From assembly GCF_014905555.1 (NCBI RefSeq), contig NZ_BNGS01000007.1:372001-436000 (forward strand): DNA of 64,000 nt, written 5' to 3'. Positions 42,635 through 51,682 of the stretch are shown piece by piece. The first letter of the stretch is position 1. Every line of letters starts with the position of its first letter. The notes under the pieces were generated by a model, which did not search any database, was not told where the DNA came from, and saw only the letters and a list, made by a program, of their open reading frames with translations. This DNA comes from Streptomyces sp. Y2F8-2 (lineage in GTDB: Bacteria > Actinomycetota > Actinomycetes > Streptomycetales > Streptomycetaceae). Position numbers and translations under genes: made by a program.

Positions 42635-43081
42635 TCACCAGACGGGTTTGATCGGCCCATAGGGCGCGATACGCAGCAACTGGCGCTGCAAGGACCGGAT
42701 TTCACGCTCCCCGAGCAGTTCCACCCATGGCCGCACGGCCTCCGCCGCGGCCTCCTCGGCGGCCCGCGTACAGGCCCACCCGCGCTCGGTCAGCACGATC
42801 AGCCGCGCCCGCGCGTCCTCGGGGTGCGGCCGCCGCTCGGCGTACCCCTTGCGCACGATCTCCTCGACGAGCTGACTGGCCGCCTGCTTGGTCACCCCGA
42901 GATGGGCGGCCAGCTCGGTGACGGTCGCTCCGTCCGGCGCGAGTCGCGCGAACGCGAAACCGTGCGCCGGGCGCAGCCCGTCGAAGCCGCGCGCCGTGAC
43001 GCCGTCATGGATGCGTTGCGTCAGCTCGCCCGCGACGGCGAGCAGGGCGGCGGACAGGGCCATGGCCTCGGAGTTCTGCAC
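42635..43081 (-). CDS. MarR-family transcriptional regulator
   Basis: 148 residues. The winged helix (about 35-100) contains VTELAAHLGVTKQAASQLVEEIVRKGYAERRPHPEDARARLIVLTERG. GTG 43081 is taken as start; ATG 43063 is an alternative. It is divergent from a cupin gene with 100 bp between coding regions, which hold two TCAAG/CTTGA palindromes, so it probably represses itself and the cupin. Confidence 0.9.
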   Translation of the reverse strand: MQNSEAMALSAALLAVAGELTQRIHDGVTARGFDGLRPAHGFAFARLAPDGATVTELAAHLGVTKQAASQLVEEIVRKGYAERRPHPEDARARLIVLTERGWACTRAAEEAAAEAVRPWVELLGEREIRSLQRQLLRIAPYGPIKPVW

Positions 43082-43103
43082 GGAAGCATTGAAACACCCT
43101 TGA

Positions 43104-43116
43104 CTTGACGGTCAAG
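43104..43116. promoter_or_regulatory. MarR operator 1
   Basis: CTTGACGGTCAAG is a perfect 13-bp palindrome 23 bp from the marR start. Confidence 0.6.
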
Positions 43117-43144
43117 CCGGTTGACCATATGGGCGGTACAGATA

Positions 43145-43159
43145 GTCAAGTAACTTGAC
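43145..43159. promoter_or_regulatory. MarR operator 2
   Basis: GTCAAG-TAA-CTTGAC is a perfect 15-bp palindrome immediately upstream of the cupin ribosome-binding site, sharing the TCAAG/CTTGA half-sites with operator 1 in opposite order. Confidence 0.6.
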
Positions 43160-43181
43160 CAAGGTACGCCTGGAGGCACCC

Positions 43182-43556
43182 ATGCCCGTCGTCCGCTCCT
43201 CCCAAGCCGTCACCCACGAGATGCACGGCGCCCGCTTCGTCTCGCATGCCACTTCCCTGAGCGGGAGCAAGGAACTGTGCGCCTGGCGCGGCGAGATCCC
43301 CGCCGGGACCCGCGCTCCCCTCCACACCGTGAACCGGGAGGAGATCTTCCATCTGCTCAGCGGGGAGCTGCTGATCACGCTTGACGGTCAGGCCGAGCGG
43401 ATCACCGCGGGCGACACGGTGATCATCAACCCCGGCGTGACCGTCGGTGTGGAGAACCCCACGGACGAGGTCGCCGTCTCCTGGGTCACCACCTCCATCG
43501 GTCTGGAGGCGGTGCTCGCGGACGGCACGCGTATCACACCTCCGTGGGCGAGTTGA
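43182..43556 (+). CDS. Cupin-domain protein
   Basis: 124 residues, a single small cupin barrel (LHTVNREEIFHLLSGELLITLDGQ, GDTVIINPG). The first metal motif is reduced (H-x-V-N-R-E-E), so metal binding is uncertain. GGAGG 6 nt before ATG 43182 fixes the start; an upstream TTG (43155) lies inside the operator. The divergent MarR protein probably controls it. Role unknown: small-molecule sensing, isomerase or dioxygenase. Confidence 0.85.
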   Translation: MPVVRSSQAVTHEMHGARFVSHATSLSGSKELCAWRGEIPAGTRAPLHTVNREEIFHLLSGELLITLDGQAERITAGDTVIINPGVTVGVENPTDEVAVSWVTTSIGLEAVLADGTRITPPWAS

Positions 43557-43561
43557 GCGAT

Positions 43562-44536
43562 CTACGCGGCCAGTGATCCCCGCATCACCGCCCGGGGCCC
43601 GAACTTCGCCCGCGCGCGGTCCGCGACCTCCTCGACGCGGCGGACCTTCTCGTCCACCGGGTCGAAGGTGAGCTGGTGGGCCGCGTGTTCGGCGGAGCTC
43701 AGGTCCTCGGTGCGCAGGGCGATCGCACGGACGCGGGCGCGTTGCAGGCCGAGCGCCTCGTACATGCGGTACGCCTCGGCGGTGAGGGCCGCGGAGTGTG
43801 CGGTCGGCTCGGCGAGGGTGCGGGTGCGGGTGGTCGCGGAGCGGTCGGCGTAGCGCACGGTGAGGGTCAGCCTGCCGCACACCCGCTCCACGGCGCGCAG
43901 CCGGGCGCCCAGTTCCTCGGTGGCGGACAGCAGGGCGCGGCGGTGCCGGTCCGGGTCCAGTTCGTCGCGCTGGAAGGTGCGTTCGGTGGCGAGGGAGCGG
44001 GTGACGGCGTTGGGCACGACCCGGCCGCGGTCGATGCCGTGTGCCTTCTCGTGCAGTTCGCGGCCGGCCCGGGCGCCGACGAGCCGCTGCACCGTCGACA
44101 GGGGCGCGGCGGCGAGCCTGCCGATGGTGTCGAGACCGTACTCGCACAGGGTGCGGGCGGTCGCGCCGCCGACCCCGGGCAGCGCCCGCACCGGGCGGTC
44201 GGCCAGGAACTCCGTGATGGCGTCCGGGTCGTCGGGCACCACCCGGATCTGCCCGGGCGCCGCCTCCCCGAGGGCCATGCGGGCCAGCATCGGCCCCGGC
44301 CCGGCGCCGATCGCGCAGTCGACCCCGTGGTGTGCGAGGGCCCGTACGCGGATCAGCCTGGCCAGTTCGACGGCGTCCCGTCCGAAGTACCGCTCCGCTC
44401 CCCCGAGGTCGGCGAGCGCGGCGTCGGGCGGCAGCGCCTCGACGACGGGCGTGAACTCCTCGAGGAGCCCGAGCAGCCCCGGCAGGGCCGCCTCGTACAG
44501 CTCGGGCAGCTGGAAACGTACGCAGAGGATGGTCAT
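43562..44536 (-). CDS. Y-family DNA polymerase homologue (ImuB/DinP-like) with degenerate palm acids
   Basis: 324 residues. The helix-hairpin-helix (RALPGVGGATARTLCEYGLDTIGRLA, about 130-155) and little-finger domain are of the DinB/ImuB type. A clamp-like HQLTFD motif lies near the C-terminus. The palm motifs are altered: the usual first Asp pair is replaced (MTILCVRFQL), and the DE pair reads PDAALAD, so polymerase activity is doubtful, as in ImuB. ATG 44536 overlaps the dnaE2 stop (ATGA) with GGGGAG upstream. It is likely a translesion-synthesis partner of DnaE2, SOS-induced. From memory, S. coelicolor has a dinP-like gene beside dnaE2. Confidence 0.82.
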   Translation of the reverse strand: MTILCVRFQLPELYEAALPGLLGLLEEFTPVVEALPPDAALADLGGAERYFGRDAVELARLIRVRALAHHGVDCAIGAGPGPMLARMALGEAAPGQIRVVPDDPDAITEFLADRPVRALPGVGGATARTLCEYGLDTIGRLAAAPLSTVQRLVGARAGRELHEKAHGIDRGRVVPNAVTRSLATERTFQRDELDPDRHRRALLSATEELGARLRAVERVCGRLTLTVRYADRSATTRTRTLAEPTAHSAALTAEAYRMYEALGLQRARVRAIALRTEDLSSAEHAAHQLTFDPVDEKVRRVEEVADRARAKFGPRAVMRGSLAA

Positions 44537-47500
44537 CCCGCACTCCCCGGACTCTGGTGCCACAACTTCCTTCCGCCCGCCGGGCCCTCGCCCGCGGGAC
44601 GCATGTCGGCCCAGGGGTTCATCTCGTACCCCGTGGGCATCCGGATGCGCCGGCCCCTCGCCGCGTCCCCCTCGCCGTCCGGCCGGTGCGCCGCGGGCTC
44701 CGCCAGCCGTTCCGCCACCACGTCGAGGCCGCCCTCGGCGCGCAGTTCGACCAGCTCGGCGAGGTTCCAGGCGGCCGAGCCGACCACGCTGAGGCTGCGC
44801 GGTCCGCGCCGCTGCACCACTCCGCGCACCAGCAGCAGCCAGGAGTGGAAGACGGTGTGGGCGCAGGTGTCGTGGGAGTCGTCGAAGAAGGCGAGGTCGA
44901 CCAGGCCCGTGCCGTCGTCGAGCGTGGTGAAGATGACCCGCTTTCCGGAGCGGATCGGCGGGGTCTGGGTGGCCGCCTTGGCGCCCGCGACCAGCACCGT
45001 CTCGCCGTGCCGTGCGTCACGCAACCGGCGTGCCGAGATCACGCCCAGCTCGTCGAGGAACGTGCGGTAGTCGTCCATCAGGTTGCGCGAGGCGTCCATG
45101 GACAGCACGCCCAGCTCGGCGCTGAGCCGCTCCTGAGCGGTGAGGTCGGGCAGCCCGGCCGGGGCGGTCCTGCGTCCGCCCGCCAGGGGGAGCTGGCCGC
45201 CGCCCGCACCCCGGGAGCCCCGGTGCAGCTCGGCCAGGTGCAGTTGCAGATCGCGGCGGTTGGCGCCGAACGCGTCCAACGCGCCGACCTGCGCGAGCCG
45301 CTGGGCGAGGGGGCGGCTCGGCCGGGCCCGCTCCCAGAAGTCGAGGAGGGAGGCGTACGGCTGCCCGGCCTCGATCCGCTTGGCCTCGGCCTCGCTGATG
45401 CCGTGCACGTCGGAGAGGGCGAGGCGGAGGCCCCAACGCCCGCCGGAATCAGGCGATTCAGACACCAGTTCGATACGGTGTGCGGCGCCCGACTTGTTCA
45501 CGTCCAACGGCAGGATCGGCACACCCCGGCGCCGCGCGTCCGCCAGCAGCAGCCGCTTCGGGTACATGCCGGGGTCGTGGGTGAGCAGCCCCGCGTAGAA
45601 GGCGGCCGGGTGATGGGCCTTCAGCCACGCGGACTGGTACGTCGGTACGGCGAAGGCGACCGCGTGCGCCTTGCAGAAGCCGTAGGAGCCGAAGGCCTCG
45701 ACGATCTCCCAGGTCCGCTGGATCGTTTCCGCGTCGTATCCGTTCGCCGCCGCCCGCTGCGCGAACCACACCCGGATCCGCCCCTGCGCCTGAGGGTCGG
45801 ACAGCCCCCGCCGCACCTGGTCCGCCTCGCCCCGCCCGCAGCCGGTCATGATGTCGACGATGTGGATGATCTGCTCGTGGAAGACGACGACGCCGTACGT
45901 CTCCTTCAGCGGTTCCTCCAGGTCGGGGTGCGGATAGCGGATGGGCGCCCGCCCGTGCCGCGCCTCGATGAACGGCCGCACCATGTCGGCCGCGACCGGC
46001 CCCGGCCGGAACAGGGAGATGTCGACGACCAGGTCGTGGAAGCCGGCCGGCTGGAGCCGCCCGACCAGGTCCCGCTGGCCCGGCGACTCGATCTGGAAGC
46101 AACCCAGGGTCTCGGCGGAGCGGATGAGCCGGTACGTCGCCGGGTCGCCCGGCGCGAGGGAGTCCAGGTCGATCCGCCTGCCGGAGGTCCGCTTCACCTC
46201 CGCGACCGCGTGCGCCATCGCGGACTGCATCCGCACCCCGAGCACATCGAGCTTGAGCAGCCCCAGCTCCTCCACGTCGTCCTTGTCGAACTGCGACATG
46301 GGGAAGCCCTCGCCGCTGGTCGGCATGACCGGCGTACGGGACAGGAGGGAGGCGTCGGAGAGCAGGACCCCGCACGGGTGCATGGCGACCCCGCGCGGGA
46401 GGGCGTCGAGCGCCTCGACCAGCTCCCACAGCGGGCCGTACCGCTCCTTCTCCCCCGCCAGCCGCTTCAGCTCGGGCAGCTCCTCCAGCGCCGCGCGGGC
46501 GTCGCGGGCGCGGATGTGCGGAAAGGACTTGGCGATGCGGTCGATCTCGGCCGGGTCCATGGACAGGGCGGCGCCGACATCGCGGATGGCGTGCCGCACG
46601 CGGTACGTCTCCGGCATCGCGACCGTGGCGACCCGCTCGGTGCCGAACCGGCCGATGATCGCCCGGTAGACCTCGAGGCGGCGCGCGGACTCCACGTCGA
46701 TGTCGATGTCGGGCAGGGCGACGCGCCGCTTGGACAGGAAGCGCTCCATCAGCAGCCCGTGCTCGATGGGGTCGGCGTGCGCGATACCGAGGAGGTGGTT
46801 GACGAGGGAGCCCGCGCCGGAACCGCGCGCGGCGACCCGGATGCCCATCTTCCGCACGTCGTCCACGACCTGGGTGACGGTGAGGAAGTAGGAGGCGAAG
46901 CCGTGGTGGGCGATGATGTCCAGTTCCTCGTGCAACCGCTCCCAGTAGTCGCGGCGGCCGGCGTAGCCGCGCAGCACCATGCCCGCCGCCGCCCGGGAGG
47001 CCAGGGCACGCTGGGCGGTGCGACGGCCGGCGCCGACGAGATGCGGTTCGGGGAAGTGGACGGTGCCGATGCCGAGGTCGTCCTCGGGGTCGACCAGGCA
47101 CTCGGCGGCCGTGGCCCGGGTCTGCTCCAGCAGGCGGTGGGCGGTGTCGCGGCGGAAGCCGGCCGCCTCCACCACCCGCTCGGCGATCTCGAACATGGCG
47201 CCCGCGTCCTTGAGCCAGGCCTCGCCGGAGTCCAGCTCCTTGGTGGGGTCGACGGGGACCAGACGGCGGGCGGCGTCGAGGACGTCGGCGACCGGGCCGA
47301 GGCCGGGGTCGGCGTACCGGACGGCGTTGCTGAGCACGGGCCGGACGCGCTGTTCGGCGGCGAAGCCGACGGTGCGGGCGGCCAGGCGCAGGGAGCCGGG
47401 GCCGGTGCCGGAGCGGCCGTGCCAGACGGCCTCCAGACGCAGGGCGTCGCCGTAGACCTCGCGCCAGGGTGCGAGCAGCTTCGCCGCGCGGTCCGGGCGT

Positions 47501-47964
47501 CCGGCGGCGAGGGCGCGGCCCACGTCGGAGTCGGGGCCGAGCAGGACGGTCAGGCCGTCGGCGTGGTTGTCGGCCCAGGGCAGCAGCGGGGTGCCCTCCT
47601 GCGTATGGGCGGCGGAGACCAGGCGGCACAGGTCGGCCCAGCCGCGGGCGCCGTCCCGGGCGAGGAAGACCGCGCGGGGTGTGGATTCGTCGATGAAGGC
47701 ACCGCCGCGCACGGGGGCACGGCGCCTCTCGCGTCGTACGGGCTCGTACTCCGCCACCGCCAGCTCCGCCCCGAACAGCGGCCGGATCCCTGCCGTCGCG
47801 CAGGCCCGTGCGAACCGGACCGCGCCCGCGAGGGTGTCCCGGTCGGTGAGCGCGAGGGCGTCCATGCCCAGCTCACCGGCGCGCTCCGCCAGCCGCTCGG
47901 GGTGCGAGGCGCCGTACCGCAGGGAAAACCCGGAGGCGGTGTGCAGATGCGTGAAACCCGGCAC
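44533..47964 (-). CDS. dnaE2: Error-prone DNA polymerase III alpha subunit homologue
   Basis: 1143 residues. An N-terminal PHP domain (FTHLHTASGFSLRYGA, about 1-240) precedes the C-family palm with catalytic PDIDIDVES (about 420), the fingers, and the C-terminal OB-type domain. It lacks a 3'-5' exonuclease. It performs error-prone synthesis across DNA lesions. GTG 47964 is chosen because GGGAGG lies 5 nt upstream. Two LexA-type boxes (48002-48015, 48048-48063) lie upstream, and the ImuB-like gene overlaps its end, so the operon is DNA-damage inducible. No imuA-prime gene is visible. Confidence 0.95.
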   Translation of the reverse strand: MPGFTHLHTASGFSLRYGASHPERLAERAGELGMDALALTDRDTLAGAVRFARACATAGIRPLFGAELAVAEYEPVRRERRRAPVRGGAFIDESTPRAVFLARDGARGWADLCRLVSAAHTQEGTPLLPWADNHADGLTVLLGPDSDVGRALAAGRPDRAAKLLAPWREVYGDALRLEAVWHGRSGTGPGSLRLAARTVGFAAEQRVRPVLSNAVRYADPGLGPVADVLDAARRLVPVDPTKELDSGEAWLKDAGAMFEIAERVVEAAGFRRDTAHRLLEQTRATAAECLVDPEDDLGIGTVHFPEPHLVGAGRRTAQRALASRAAAGMVLRGYAGRRDYWERLHEELDIIAHHGFASYFLTVTQVVDDVRKMGIRVAARGSGAGSLVNHLLGIAHADPIEHGLLMERFLSKRRVALPDIDIDVESARRLEVYRAIIGRFGTERVATVAMPETYRVRHAIRDVGAALSMDPAEIDRIAKSFPHIRARDARAALEELPELKRLAGEKERYGPLWELVEALDALPRGVAMHPCGVLLSDASLLSRTPVMPTSGEGFPMSQFDKDDVEELGLLKLDVLGVRMQSAMAHAVAEVKRTSGRRIDLDSLAPGDPATYRLIRSAETLGCFQIESPGQRDLVGRLQPAGFHDLVVDISLFRPGPVAADMVRPFIEARHGRAPIRYPHPDLEEPLKETYGVVVFHEQIIHIVDIMTGCGRGEADQVRRGLSDPQAQGRIRVWFAQRAAANGYDAETIQRTWEIVEAFGSYGFCKAHAVAFAVPTYQSAWLKAHHPAAFYAGLLTHDPGMYPKRLLLADARRRGVPILPLDVNKSGAAHRIELVSESPDSGGRWGLRLALSDVHGISEAEAKRIEAGQPYASLLDFWERARPSRPLAQRLAQVGALDAFGANRRDLQLHLAELHRGSRGAGGGQLPLAGGRRTAPAGLPDLTAQERLSAELGVLSMDASRNLMDDYRTFLDELGVISARRLRDARHGETVLVAGAKAATQTPPIRSGKRVIFTTLDDGTGLVDLAFFDDSHDTCAHTVFHSWLLLVRGVVQRRGPRSLSVVGSAAWNLAELVELRAEGGLDVVAERLAEPAAHRPDGEGDAARGRRIRMPTGYEMNPWADMRPAGEGPAGGRKLWHQSPGSAG

Positions 47965-48001
47965 ACGCACCTCCCGTACCCGTGAGCCACCCACACGACT
48001 C

Positions 48002-48015
48002 TCGAACGTTCGTTC
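48002..48015 (-). promoter_or_regulatory. SOS box 1 (LexA operator) of dnaE2
   Basis: TCGAACGTTCGTTC contains GAAC-N4-GTTC, the actinobacterial/Gram-positive LexA core, with its centre about 44 bp upstream of the dnaE2 start. Confidence 0.8.
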
Positions 48016-48047
48016 CCATCCCCCTCAGCACCACCATAGACCAATTT

Positions 48048-48063
48048 TCGAACTGCCGTACGA
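48048..48063 (-). promoter_or_regulatory. SOS box 2 (LexA-like) of dnaE2
   Basis: TCGAAC-TGCC-GTACGA matches the palindromic LexA site TCGAAC-N4-GTTCGA with one mismatch. It overlaps a possible -35 element, 84-99 bp upstream of dnaE2. Confidence 0.6.
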
Positions 48064-48203
48064 CAAGCTTGCGGGCAGGCATTCATGTACAGACATGGAC
48101 AAAATACCCCCACGCGCAAACTTGCGGACATACGGTCACCCGCCCACGAATCGCGGGCACACGGGGACAGAGACCCCCACCCCCACAACGGCGTGAACGC
48201 GGC

Positions 48204-48374
48204 TCAGAAACTCCCGATGATCAGCCACGCCGCGACGCCGAGCACCCCCAGGTACCCGCCGACGGAGATGGTCCTGCCCAGGCCCTCGCGGCCGGCGCCC
48301 TCGATCCATCGGCCGACGATCCCGACAAGCGGTGCGCCGAACACGATCAGGACCATGCCGATCAGGAAATCCAT
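48204..48374 (-). CDS. Small two-helix membrane protein
   Basis: 56 residues from ATG 48374, with AAGGGGGG four nt upstream. Helix 1 is about 2-22 and helix 2 about 36-55, joined by a charged loop (RWIEGAGREGLGR). The function is unknown; I recall similar short proteins in other actinomycetes. A frame to 48395 is possible but lacks a ribosome site. Confidence 0.75.
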   Translation of the reverse strand: MDFLIGMVLIVFGAPLVGIVGRWIEGAGREGLGRTISVGGYLGVLGVAAWLIIGSF

Positions 48375-48562
48375 CGTCCCCCCTTGCCGGATCACTCCCC
48401 AGTGATCCGAGAGAGGTGATCGTAGGGCTCACGGCTCACCGGTGGAAGCCCTGCGCGATGACAGGGCCGACGCCGCACGGCGGCTCTCCGCCGACGTATG
48501 CGTCGGCGCACGCCTGACCGATGCCCTGCACCGCAGGGTTGTCCCCATGCGGACAACGAGGT

Positions 48563-49453
48563 CTAGTCCTGGCTGGATTTCGCCCCCTGGGGCTTCTGGT
48601 TCAAGCCGGTGACCGGGGGCGGGAGTTGCTCCTGCATCGATGACTCGACCGCCTCCGGTACCGCAGGAGCCTGCTGCGGCACCGCCGCCACCGGCTGCTG
48701 CGCCCGCTCCAGGAACCGCAGCAGCTCCACCGGGAAGGGCAGGACCAGCGTCGAGTTCTTCTCGGCGGCCACCGCCACCACCGTCTGCAGCAGCCGCAGT
48801 TGCAGCGCGGCGGGCGTCTCGGCCATCTGCTGGGCCGCCTCCGCCAGCTTCTTCGACGCCTGGAGTTCCGCGTCGGCATTGATGACGCGGGCCCGCCGCT
48901 CGCGGTCGGCCTCGGCCTGCCGGGCCATGGACCGTTTCATGGTCTCCGGCAGGGACACGTCCTTGATGTCGACGCGGTCGATGGTGACGCCCCACTCCAC
49001 GGCGGGGCTGTCGATCATCAACTCCAGCCCCTGGTTGAGCTTCTCCCGGTTGGAGAGCAGGTCGTCCAGCTCGCTCTTGCCGATGATGGACCTGAGCGAG
49101 GTCTGCGCCATCTGCGAGACGGCGAACCGCTAGTCCTCGACCCGGACGATCGCGTCGGCCGGGGAGGTCACCCGGAAGTACACCACGGCGTCCACCCGGA
49201 CCGTGACGTTGTCCCGGGTGATGCCCTCCTGCGCGGGCACCGGCATCGTCACGATCTGCATGTTGACCCGGCGGATCCGGTCGACGAGCGGCACGACCAG
49301 CGTCAGCCCGGGTCCCCGCACCTCGGGCCTGAGCCGCCCGAGGCGGAACACCACCCCCCGCTCGTACTGCTTGACGACCCGGACCGCCGCCATCGCGTAG
49401 ACGGCCCCGGCGGACGCGAGCGCCGCCCCCGCCGCCACCAGCTCCTCGACCAT
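48563..49453 (-). pseudogene. Slipin (SPFH/stomatin family) gene interrupted by one in-frame amber codon
   Basis: Two halves lie in the same frame. 49453-49133 encodes the TM anchor and first part of the SPFH domain (VVKQYERGVVFRLGRL to VRVED). TAG stands at 49132-49130. The rest continues directly (RFAVSQMAQTSLRSIIGK...) to 48563, including KDVSLPETMKRSMARQAEAD and a coiled-coil/Ala-Gln-rich tail. Other slipins have Tyr at the stop position, so one TAC-to-TAG change explains it. Total 296 codons, normal slipin length. It is a recent nonsense mutation, a sequencing error, or an unlikely readthrough. Slipins organise membrane microdomains and proteases. Confidence 0.88.
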
Positions 49454-49531
49454 GCCGGCCCCCAGGGTCCGAAGTGGGCGCATCAGGTGCGTGCTCGGTG
49501 CCTGCCTCGACGGTAGACCCGGGACGCGGCA

Positions 49532-49570
49532 AGGGCGAGCCCCCGCACGCGGGTTGCGTGCGGGGGCTCG
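49532..49570. terminator. Strong hairpin between slipin and protease genes
   Basis: GGCGAGCCCCCGCACGC (49532-49548) and GCGTGCGGGGGCTCGCC (49554-49570) form a perfect 17-bp stem with the loop GGGTT, 57 bp after the protease stop. Confidence 0.85.
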
Positions 49571-49626
49571 CCTGCTGCCGGATGCAGGTCAGCCGTGCGG
49601 GTGTGCCGGCGTGGAGGTCCTCGGCG

Positions 49627-50532
49627 TCAGTAGACGTGGACGCCGTAGGCGCTCAGGGCCTCGGTGACCGGCTGGAAGAAGGTCGTGCCGCCGGAGGTGC
49701 AGTCGCCGCTGCCACCGGAGGTCAGACCGTAGGCGATGCCGCTGTTGGAGTAGAGCGGGCCGCCGGAGTCGCCGGGCTCGGCGCACACCGTGGTCTGGAT
49801 GAGGCCGTAGACGACGTCACCGTTGCCGTAGTTGACCGTCGCGTTGAGCGCGGTGACGCGGCCGCTGTGGATGCCGGTGGTGGAGCCGCGGCGGTAGACG
49901 GTGGTGCCGACGGAGGGCGTGGCCGCGCTCGTGATGTCCACGCTGCCCACGGTGCCCGACTTGGTCACCGAGCTGTTGGTGTAGCGCACGATGCCGTAGT
50001 CGTTGCCGGGGAAGCTGGAGCCGGCCGTGGTGCCGAGCGTGGTGGAGTGCGACGAGTTCGACCACCAGGTTCCCGCGCCGTCGGTGCAGTGACCGGCGGT
50101 CAGGAAGTAGTAGTTCCCGCTGTTGTCCTGCACGTTGAAGCCGAGCGAGCAGCGCCAGCTACTCGCATAGATGGCGTCGCCGCCGGAGATCAGCTTGTTG
50201 AACCGGCCCGGGGTGTGCTTGATCGTGAGGGCGCCGGCGTTGCCACCGGCCTCCTGCTTGATCTTCGCGATCTCGGCGTTCGAGACCGTGCTGTCGACGG
50301 TGACGACGACGCGGTTCGTCTTCGGGTCGACGGCCCAGGCGGTGCCCGGGACATCGGCCTTGAGCACCGAGTCGCTCGCCCTGGTGAGTTGGTTCGCACT
50401 GAAGGTCGGTGCGTTGCTCGCGTTCGCGCTGGGGACCGTGAACGCGGCCGCGGCCAGGAGTCCGGTGGCCACGGCGATCAGCCGGGTCCGTCTCGCGAGG
50501 CCGCTCGTGGGGTTGGTGCGCTTGATCCTCAC
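49627..50532 (-). CDS. Secreted streptogrisin-type serine protease (family S1)
   Basis: 301 residues, the length of streptogrisin B/D precursors. GTG 50532 with GGAGGGG upstream; signal peptide about 1-42. A pro-region (about 43-115, with VVVTVDSTVSNAEIAKIK) is followed by the mature protease: His in TAGHCT, Asp in NDYGIVRY, Ser in GDSGGPLYS. Cys pairs match the alpha-lytic/streptogrisin fold. It is exported, autoprocessed and degrades extracellular protein. Longer frames to 50625 precede the signal peptide without a ribosome site. Confidence 0.95.
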   Translation of the reverse strand: MRIKRTNPTSGLARRTRLIAVATGLLAAAAFTVPSANASNAPTFSANQLTRASDSVLKADVPGTAWAVDPKTNRVVVTVDSTVSNAEIAKIKQEAGGNAGALTIKHTPGRFNKLISGGDAIYASSWRCSLGFNVQDNSGNYYFLTAGHCTDGAGTWWSNSSHSTTLGTTAGSSFPGNDYGIVRYTNSSVTKSGTVGSVDITSAATPSVGTTVYRRGSTTGIHSGRVTALNATVNYGNGDVVYGLIQTTVCAEPGDSGGPLYSNSGIAYGLTSGGSGDCTSGGTTFFQPVTEALSAYGVHVY

Positions 50533-50760
50533 TTGTCGTTCCCCTCCAAGGGAAGTCGGGGGCCCACGTGGGGGATGGGGCCCGTGAGTCGCAGCCGGGG
50601 GCCGTGCCATCCGGATTCCGGACACGCCGTGCCCCTGACAAGCGCTGAGGGGGAGTATTCGGCCGCCTGACCGAAGGACGCAAGGGCGCCTTTCGGCCGT
50701 GCAGTCTTCAACCTCTCTGGGGCTCCAAGGGATTGACAGCGACCCTGTGACGGCTCGTGT

Positions 50761-51543
50761 CTACAGCAGGGCGCGTTCTCCCGCCTCGATCGCGACGCCC
50801 AGCGTGTTGCCCGGCGGCGGGAAGGGGCAGATGAAGTGGTCCGCGAAGGCACAGGGCGGGAGCAGCGCGCGGTTGAAGTCCACGGTCGTGCGCCCCTCGG
50901 CGTCGGGTGCGGACGGCCGCAGGAACCGGAAGCGGAAACTGGTGTCCCCGCTGGTGGCGTCGGCGAACACGGCCCACAGCGAACCGTCGCCCTCCACCGA
51001 CACCTGGAGGGTCAGGTCCTGTCCGTCGAGGGTGAAGGCGAGCACTCCGCCGAGGCCGAGCCCGCGGTGACGTCCGTCGGCGTTCTCGACGCGTACGGTG
51101 CGGCTCTCCCCGTACGGGGTGAAGTGCCCCTCGACGGACCAGCGCGGGTCGTAGGGCGTGGCGTCGATGCCCCGGAAGTCCCGGCGTGCCGGGGCGGCCG
51201 GGTCGTAGTCGCGCACGCCCCACACGCCCTCGCGGGCGAGGACGACCAGGCGGCGTTCGCCGGCCGCGACGCGGGCAGCGCCCACCGGTCCGGCGTCGGC
51301 GTCCAGGCGGACCTCACCGGTGAAGGGCCGCCCGTCGACCGTCAGTCCGTCGGCCTCGCCGGCCGTCAGCGCCACCGCGTCACCGTCGTCCGCCCACCGC
51401 CCGGGAATGTCCGGAATTTGACCGTCCGGATAATCCTCCAGCCAGTAGGTACCGGTCAACGCGAGCGGCCCGTACGGCTCCGACACCTGCGCGGTGCGGT
51501 GCTCGTGCCACTGCTTCCACTCGTCGGATGCGTCCGTCGTCAT
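50761..51543 (-). CDS. DUF1684 protein
   Basis: 260 residues. DUF1684 landmarks: N-terminal DEWKQWHEHRTAQVSEPYGPLALTGTYWL, and C-terminal VDFNRALLPPCAFADHFICPFPPPGNTLGVAIEAGE. No signal peptide. The family has no firm function. ATG 51543 starts the conserved region with GGAAGGG about 8 nt upstream. Confidence 0.88.
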   Translation of the reverse strand: MTTDASDEWKQWHEHRTAQVSEPYGPLALTGTYWLEDYPDGQIPDIPGRWADDGDAVALTAGEADGLTVDGRPFTGEVRLDADAGPVGAARVAAGERRLVVLAREGVWGVRDYDPAAPARRDFRGIDATPYDPRWSVEGHFTPYGESRTVRVENADGRHRGLGLGGVLAFTLDGQDLTLQVSVEGDGSLWAVFADATSGDTSFRFRFLRPSAPDAEGRTTVDFNRALLPPCAFADHFICPFPPPGNTLGVAIEAGERALL

Positions 51544-51682
51544 GTGGTCAACCCTTCCATATGGGACACCTGCGCCCGGGGTGCGGGCGCAGCGTGGTGG
51601 GATGCGGTACGAGGAAGAACCCATCGGCGGCGCCCGATCGGAGGAACCCGCCCCTCGGGCGAACGTCGCACACAGCGCGCCG

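Noticed and set aside
42421..42705. Minus ORF between lipase and MarR genes
   Set aside because: Overlaps the MarR gene and lipase start in different frames; Cys/Ser/Arg-rich low-complexity content.
44557..47985. 1142-residue plus-strand ORF opposite dnaE2
   Set aside because: It mirrors the dnaE2 codon pattern (high-GC antisense frame), is Gly/Arg/Val/Asp-rich and lacks any domain; dnaE2 is unambiguous.
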